Source of the DNA: Actinomycetota bacterium
Lineage (GTDB): Bacteria; Actinomycetota; Actinomycetes; Streptosporangiales; Streptosporangiaceae
Length of the DNA stretch: 64,000 nucleotides
Reading direction: 5' to 3'
Assembly: GCA_027313705.1 (NCBI GenBank)
Contig: DAHVDE010000044.1
Coordinates: forward strand, 33,135 to 97,134
The translations under genes and the position numbers were made by a program. The notes beneath the pieces are model-generated. The model had not been told where the DNA came from. It saw only the letters and a program-made list of their open reading frames with translations, and did no database searches. Numbering within the stretch: the first letter of the stretch is position 1; each line of letters starts with the position of its first letter. This document shows, piece after piece, positions 59,263 through 64,000 of this stretch.

Positions 59263-61730
59263 CGGGTCCGGCCTGAGTTCGAGGCGGCGCGGCGGCGGGG
59301 GTCGGCGGCCCGCAGTGTCTTCTTCTTCCCGTCGTCTTCGCGGGCGCCGAACGTTTCGCGGGCGGAGGCGCGGATCAGGGCGGCGCGGCCGGGGACGGGG
59401 GCCGGCAGCGGCCGGGTCCGCAGGGTGAACGCCGGGGCTTCGGCTCCGCCGCTGACCAGCCGGGCCGCGGCCTGGAACGCGTCCAGGTGGGCCAGGTCAT
59501 GGCCGGACAGGTTCGGCATGACGTGGCGCTGCAGCCCGGTGGCGTCTTCCGGCGACACCGTGAAGATGATCTTGCTGCGGGCGTTCGCGGAGATCGCCTC
59601 CCGCAGTTCCCGGCTGAGCTGGGCGAGGTTCTGGTGCACCAGCACAAGGGAGATCCGGTAGGCGCGGGCCTCCGCGAGCATGTCCTCCAGCCCGTGGGGC
59701 AGGGTGAGGAAGTTCTGGCATTCGTCGATGTAGAGGGCGGCGTCCTTGCGGTCTTCCTGGCCGGCGCGGGCGCGGTGGGTGGCGGTCTGCCAGGCGCGGG
59801 CCAGGACGAACGAGCCGAGCAGCCGGGTGGTCTCCTCGCCGAGGACGCCCTTGGGCACGCGGACCAGGCACACGCCGCCGTCGAGGATGGCGCCCATGTC
59901 GAAGCTGGAGGCGCGGGCGCCGACGGTGGCGCGGACGAACCGGCGGAGCAGGAACGCGCGGAGCTTGTTCATCACCGGCCCGGTGACGTAGGAGCGGTGC
60001 GCGTCGGACAGGCCGTCGTACCAGGTCCAGAACCCGCGCAGGATCGGGTCGGAGACGGCGGCGGTGATCTGCGCGCGGAACGGCGCCTCGCCGAGCAGGC
60101 GGGGGATGTCGGCGAGGGTCGCGCCGGGCCGGGCGGCGAGGGTCAGGCACGCGCTGCGCAGCACGTCATCGGTCCTTGGCCCCCAGAATTTGTCGAAGAT
60201 CCGGTGGAAGATCCCGACCAGGTGATCGACGGTGAGGTCGGCGTCAGGCCCGTCGAGGACGTTCAGCGACGGCGGCGGACCGCCGTCATCAGGGTCGAAC
60301 AGGACCGTCTTGCCCGCCGCCTGCTCGGGCAGGCGGGGCAGCAGGTCGGTGATCAGGTCGCCCTTGGGGTCGATGACGATCACACCGCGGCCGGCTTGGA
60401 CGTCGGCGAGGATCATGTTGGCGATCAGGGTGGATTTCCCGGCGCCGGTGGCGCCCAGGACATGGACGTGGTGGCGGGCGTCGGCGACGCGCAGCGCTAC
60501 CGGCCGGGGGATTCCGGCGTCGGTTTCGCCGAGCGGCTTGGCGCCGGGGCCGGGCCAGGGGATGCCGGGCGGGGCGGCGACGGCGCGGGCCCCGGCGCGG
60601 GCCAGTCCCGGGATGGCCGGGTCGAGCGGCAGGTAGGCCAGCGCGGCCAGTTCCGGCACTGAAAGCAGCTGGCCCCGGCCGAGGCGGCGCGCGGCGAGCG
60701 CGCTGGCGGGGCGGCGCAGGCGCCTGCGGATGAGCTGGTTGTGCCCGGTGTAAAGGGCGGAGGCGAGTGCGTGTGCCCGGCCCCGCAGCTGCCGCCGTAC
60801 CGCCGGGTCCGGGACGCCGATGCCGGTGCCGGTGGTCGCGACGGCGTACCTGATGTCGACGGCCCAGCGGGGGTGGGCGGCCTTGCCGAGGATGGCGCGG
60901 ATCTCGGCTGCCCGTTCCGGGTGGCCGCTTGCCGGCTGCGGCCGGGGCGGCGCGGCCGGGCCGGGGGTCAGCAGGTCCAGCAGCCGTGACGCGGGCCGGG
61001 CCTGGTGGCCGCCGGCGAGGTGGATCGCGGCTCGGATGGCGAGCATCAGCCGGCGGCCGGTGACCGGCCGGGCCAGCACCTGCACCAGGGCACTATCCGC
61101 GGCGGCGCTGACGGCGCCAGCGGCGAGCAGCGCGCGGAGCGGGTCAGCGTCATGATCGGAGCGGAGCGGGTAGTGATCGGGCCGGGACAGCCGCAGCCTT
61201 CCAGCCTCTACCAGGGCGCCGGCCGCGAACGGGGCGGCAGCGGGCTCTGCCCGGGTGCGGGCACCGGGCCAGGCGGCCTCGGCGGCGCGCTCGACCAGGC
61301 CCGGCGGTACCGTCCCGGGAACCCACATGCTGATCGTCACCCCGGCCGGGCTCCAAGCGTATTCCCAGGCCAGGTGGGCCTGGCCGGTCAGCAGCTGCCG
61401 CCAGGGCGGGCGGAGCAGCCCGGTGAGGTTGCCCCACAGGGCCTGCCCGCCTCCGGGGTCGGCTTCTGGCGGCGGCAGTATCCGCACCATCCGCGCACCG
61501 TCGGCGAGCCGGGCGTGGCGGCGCCTGAGCACCCATTCCCGCCCGGCCGCCACCGCGATCACCGCGGCGGCCAGCGCTGGCCCGGCGACCGGGCCGGCGT
61601 GGCGCAGGCCGTGGATAAGCAGTTCGGCGAGATGGGCGAGTTCTCGGCGCGGGTTCGTGATGAACTCGCCGAACGGCGTCCCGGATGGCGCGGCGATGGT
61701 GCCGAGAAACGGGATTCGCAAGGCGGTCAC
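59259..61730 (-). CDS. T4SS coupling ATPase, VirD4/TraG-like
   Basis: 823 residues. N-terminal ~65 residues include a membrane segment (AGPALAAAVIAVAAG). The motor domain has Walker A HVLGATGAGKSTLIANM near residue 425, a following VIVIDPKGDLITDLL, Walker B AALYIDECQNFL, and LVLVHQNLAQLSRELREAIS typical of TraG/TraD C-terminal motors. It would couple the relaxase-DNA complex to the channel. Overlaps both VirB4 and replication-relaxation genes by four bases. Confidence 0.9.
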   Translation of the reverse strand: MTALRIPFLGTIAAPSGTPFGEFITNPRRELAHLAELLIHGLRHAGPVAGPALAAAVIAVAAGREWVLRRRHARLADGARMVRILPPPEADPGGGQALWGNLTGLLRPPWRQLLTGQAHLAWEYAWSPAGVTISMWVPGTVPPGLVERAAEAAWPGARTRAEPAAAPFAAGALVEAGRLRLSRPDHYPLRSDHDADPLRALLAAGAVSAAADSALVQVLARPVTGRRLMLAIRAAIHLAGGHQARPASRLLDLLTPGPAAPPRPQPASGHPERAAEIRAILGKAAHPRWAVDIRYAVATTGTGIGVPDPAVRRQLRGRAHALASALYTGHNQLIRRRLRRPASALAARRLGRGQLLSVPELAALAYLPLDPAIPGLARAGARAVAAPPGIPWPGPGAKPLGETDAGIPRPVALRVADARHHVHVLGATGAGKSTLIANMILADVQAGRGVIVIDPKGDLITDLLPRLPEQAAGKTVLFDPDDGGPPPSLNVLDGPDADLTVDHLVGIFHRIFDKFWGPRTDDVLRSACLTLAARPGATLADIPRLLGEAPFRAQITAAVSDPILRGFWTWYDGLSDAHRSYVTGPVMNKLRAFLLRRFVRATVGARASSFDMGAILDGGVCLVRVPKGVLGEETTRLLGSFVLARAWQTATHRARAGQEDRKDAALYIDECQNFLTLPHGLEDMLAEARAYRISLVLVHQNLAQLSRELREAISANARSKIIFTVSPEDATGLQRHVMPNLSGHDLAHLDAFQAAARLVSGGAEAPAFTLRTRPLPAPVPGRAALIRASARETFGAREDDGKKKTLRAADPRRRAASNSGRTR

Positions 61731-63499
61731 TCTCCTTCGGGGTAAGGGCCGGGCTCGTCATCCAGCCCGGCGAGATCGGCAGGGTCTGTGGTGATGAGCC
61801 GGTACTCGGCCGGGCTAGCGATCGCCTGGAATCCGACCCGCTGCGACCCGGCGGCCAGGAGCGCCTCGCCTCGCTCGGCGGACAGCAGGAACGCCCGCTC
61901 GCCACCGGACAGGCGGAACGCCCCGGCTACCTGGTCGATGGCCTGGGGTGCCTGGCGCATCAGGATCTGGGTGGATGCGTTGGAGACAACGGCGCGGCCG
62001 AGGTCGGTGCCGAGGACGTCGGCGGCGTCCTGGGTGACCACGGTCAGGCCGCACCAGTGCTTGCGGGCGGATTTCGCGAGGCGGAACAGGAACCGGGCGC
62101 CTTCGGGCTCGCGCATCAGCAGCCATCCCTCGTCGACCACGACCAGGCGGCGGCGCCGGTCGGCGGGGTCGGTTACCCGCCGCCAGATCGCGTCCAGGGT
62201 CAGCAGCGTGCCGGCGGCGCGCAGCTCGTCGGGCAGGTCGCGCAGGGAGAACACGACCAGGTGCCCTTCGGGCCGGACCGTGGCCGGGCCGTCGAACAGG
62301 CCCTTCCAGCTCCCGGTGACATACGGCGCCAGCCGCCCGGCCAGGTCCGAGGCGGCAGGGTCGCTATCGCGGGCCAGGGCGGCGGCGAGGTCCCTGAGCA
62401 GCGGAGCGGGCCGGGTCCAGGTCCGCCGGTCGGAAGTGATCCCGGCAGCGGCGTAGGCCGCGGCTATCGCCCGGTCGAGCACGGCGCGGCCGGCGGGGCC
62501 GGGCTGCTCACCGAGCAGGACCGCGGTCAGGGTGTGAATGAACAAGGCGCGGCGGGTCAGCTCATCGGCCTGCCCGGACCCGGCGGCCAGGTCGAACGGG
62601 TTGAGGCGGACGCCGGGCGCGCCGAGGCGGATGCTGGTCCCGCCCACCGCGTCGCACAGCCGGGTGTACTCGTTCTCCGGGTCAATGACCGCGGCCTCGA
62701 CCCCGTTGTACAGCGACCGGAGCAGCTCCAGCTTGGCGAGGAACGACTTCCCCGCGCCGGTCCTGGCCAGGATCACCGAGTTGTAGTTGTCCAGCGCGAA
62801 CCGGTCCCAGATCACCAGCGACGACGACGCGGTGTTCAGGCCGTACAGGATCGCAGTATCGGTGGCGGGGGCAGCGAGGTCGGGTGAGGTGAAAGGGAAA
62901 GCGGCGGCGAGGGCGTCGGTGTCCATGGTGCGCCGCATCCGCAGCGCGTCCACCCCGAACGGCAGCGTGGTCACCCAGCCCTGCAGCGACCGCCACGACG
63001 CCGGGCGGGCGTCCAGCAGCAGCGATGCGGCGAGGGCGCGGATCCGCTCGGATTCGTCCCGCAGCTCGTCATCGTCGCGGGCGTGGACAGTGATGTAAAG
63101 GCCCGCGCGGAACAGTTTCCCCTGCCCGCGGGCCAGCCGCGCGGCGAGCTCGGTGGCGTCATCAGCGGCGGCCTCGGCCTCGAAGTCGGCCAGGCGGCCC
63201 CGCTCGCTGCCGGCCCGGGATGAGGCTTCCAGGCGGGCTAGCTGGCGGCGCAGCCGGGCTGCGGCGACTGGCGGCGGGATCGGCTCGATGTGCAGCGCGA
63301 CGTCGACCCGGCCGGGGTCGGTCAGCAGCGGTTCCAGCCAGCCCAGCGGGACCTCCGCCGGGTAGCCGGTGACGGCGAAGGATGCGCATACCCGGCCGGC
63401 GATGCGCAGTGAGCGGGGCCTGACCTCGACCCTGTCCGGGCCGAGCGGCGACGGCTCCCCCGGCCGGCCGCGCGGGGACCGGCGCCTGATGCCGATCAT
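61727..63499 (-). CDS. T4SS ATPase, VirB4/TraE-like
   Basis: 590 residues. It has a long N-terminal non-motor domain, then Walker A VILARTGAGKSFLAKLELL near residue 245, AAVIDPENEYTRL, and Walker B RLVVVDEGWLLM with a following VVTQDAADVL. It is the conserved ATPase that powers T4SS assembly and transfer; its presence argues for a mating-channel system rather than the FtsK/TraB transfer of many Streptomyces elements. Start overlaps the upstream gene's stop (ATGA). Confidence 0.9.
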   Translation of the reverse strand: MIGIRRRSPRGRPGEPSPLGPDRVEVRPRSLRIAGRVCASFAVTGYPAEVPLGWLEPLLTDPGRVDVALHIEPIPPPVAAARLRRQLARLEASSRAGSERGRLADFEAEAAADDATELAARLARGQGKLFRAGLYITVHARDDDELRDESERIRALAASLLLDARPASWRSLQGWVTTLPFGVDALRMRRTMDTDALAAAFPFTSPDLAAPATDTAILYGLNTASSSLVIWDRFALDNYNSVILARTGAGKSFLAKLELLRSLYNGVEAAVIDPENEYTRLCDAVGGTSIRLGAPGVRLNPFDLAAGSGQADELTRRALFIHTLTAVLLGEQPGPAGRAVLDRAIAAAYAAAGITSDRRTWTRPAPLLRDLAAALARDSDPAASDLAGRLAPYVTGSWKGLFDGPATVRPEGHLVVFSLRDLPDELRAAGTLLTLDAIWRRVTDPADRRRRLVVVDEGWLLMREPEGARFLFRLAKSARKHWCGLTVVTQDAADVLGTDLGRAVVSNASTQILMRQAPQAIDQVAGAFRLSGGERAFLLSAERGEALLAAGSQRVGFQAIASPAEYRLITTDPADLAGLDDEPGPYPEGE

Positions 63500-64000
63500 G
63501 TCGCGGCCCTGGTGATCACGGGGCCGTCCTGGCTGGCGGGAGCGGGGTTGAACGGGTCACAGGCCGCTGCGATCACCGCGGCTGCCTGCTGCCCGTTCAG
63601 GACCCGGGCGGTGATCCCGGCGGCGGCGAGGGCGCGGGCTGCGGACTCGCCGCACCGCAGGACGCGGGCCGCGGCGCTGTCCCGGCCGGGGCCGGCGGCG
63701 GGCTCGCGGATGACGACCAGTACCTGCCGGAACAGCAGGTCACGGGACGCCGCGACATCGGTGAGGAACGCGGCGTGCTCCAGCGCGGCGTCTTCCAGGG
63801 CCGGGTGCGGCAGGCCGGGCGCGGCCTCGGCCAGCCGGGCGATGATCGGCCCGAGATCGGCCCGTTCGGCGCGGACGACTATCTGGGCGGGGCAGGTCAG
63901 CGAGTTCAGCCACCGGGCCAGGACCCCGGTCATCGCTTCCTGCTCGGCCGGGGTGGCCAGGGCGAAGCTGACGGTCGAGCAGGAGATGAGGACCGCGGCG
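63496..64000 (-). CDS. T4SS protein, partial (N-terminal partner of VirB4, PrgI/SCO6880-like region)
   Basis: The frame is open to the right edge, so the start is outside; 167 codons are visible, beginning AAVLISCSTVSFALATPAEQ and containing MTGVLARWLNSLTCPAQIVV, the segment that in related proteins precedes VirB4. The region binds no nucleotide that I can see. An internal ATG at 63933 exists but coding continues past it. Confidence 0.65.
   Translation of the reverse strand, partial: AAVLISCSTVSFALATPAEQEAMTGVLARWLNSLTCPAQIVVRAERADLGPIIARLAEAAPGLPHPALEDAALEHAAFLTDVAASRDLLFRQVLVVIREPAAGPGRDSAAARVLRCGESAARALAAAGITARVLNGQQAAAVIAAACDPFNPAPASQDGPVITRAAT

Larger units (their letters stand above)
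10188..64000. mobile_element. Left part of a large T4SS-type integrative and conjugative element (inferred)
   Basis: The boundary evidence is the split tRNA-Ser(GCT) directly beside a tyrosine integrase. Internal evidence is a control region with repeat array and Xre-ImmA protease, a defence island, and a VirB4/VirD4 conjugation module at the right edge. The right end is outside the window. The inference that everything between belongs to one element is not proven; some blocks (48.8-56.9 kb in particular) look like ordinary actinomycete genes and could mark nested insertions. Confidence 0.6.

Noticed and set aside
1..64000. CRISPR array
   Set aside because: No regularly spaced repeats with unique spacers were found; the repeats at 744-954 and 12053-12119 do not have that layout.

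Overview
The window is high-GC DNA (roughly two thirds G+C) from a filamentous-type actinomycete. Support for this comes from a DUF574-type SAM methyltransferase, an RsbW-like kinase-fold ATPase, large helix-turn-helix regulators with long C-terminal domains, and the actinobacterial tRNA adenosine deaminase accessory protein next to tadA. Genes are densely packed, with many ATGA/GTGA stop-start overlaps. Family calls rest on reading motifs in the translations; no database search was run.

Bases 1 to about 10,187 look like ordinary chromosome. They hold a truncated flippase-like membrane protein, a repeat-rich spacer, and a minus-strand signalling/lipid operon (diacylglycerol kinase-like protein, receiver domain fused to a thioredoxin-reductase fold, cyclic-nucleotide-type sensor histidine kinase, UBP zinc finger). 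A membrane-anchored esterase, tRNA-Ser(CGA), tadA with its partner, a 52-residue membrane peptide, a PH-domain membrane protein, a DUF488 protein and a small zinc ribbon follow.

At 10,188 the sequence runs into the 3' half of a tRNA-Ser(GCT). The tRNA breaks at the anticodon region and is followed by inverted repeats and a tyrosine integrase. I read this as one end of an integrative and conjugative element that continues past the right edge. A type IV secretion module (VirB4, VirD4/TraG, replication-relaxation protein, VirB8/TcpC-like protein, transglycosylase-NlpC/P60) occupies 56.9-64.0 kb. No intact tRNA-Ser(GCT) closing the element is visible, so it would be longer than about 53.8 kb.

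The inferred element carries several cargo blocks. (a) A control region has five GGTACC hexamers, three of them at exact 13-bp spacing, between the integrase and a small ribbon-helix-helix-like gene; a Xre-ImmA/IrrE protease gene follows. (b) A defence island (14.1-27.5 kb) has CBASS with an HNH-SAVED effector and two tandem CD-NTases, a DISARM remnant (drmB tail plus drmC), a lower-GC DUF3800 gene bracketed by 24-bp direct repeats, and a five-gene Wadjet-like SMC operon. (c) A probable biosynthetic cluster (27.7-42.6 kb) contains QueD, QueE with a disrupted cluster-binding motif, a phosphoribosyltransferase, glycosyltransferase, PIG-L deacetylase, WbqC, two P-loop kinases, two further radical SAM enzymes, a DegT aminotransferase, a DnaQ-like exonuclease, two Nudix proteins and a PEP-synthase-like protein. 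Its logic suggests a modified 7-deazaguanine nucleoside or nucleotide. (d) A four-gene Hsp70-centred operon (42.8-48.2 kb) has unknown function and could be an undescribed defence or stress system. (e) Two small operons have paralogous helix-turn-helix regulators beside an asparaginase/DUF296 pair and a flavoprotein.

The strongest candidates for something undescribed are the deazaguanine cluster, the Hsp70 cassette, the paired CD-NTases and the GGTACC array.
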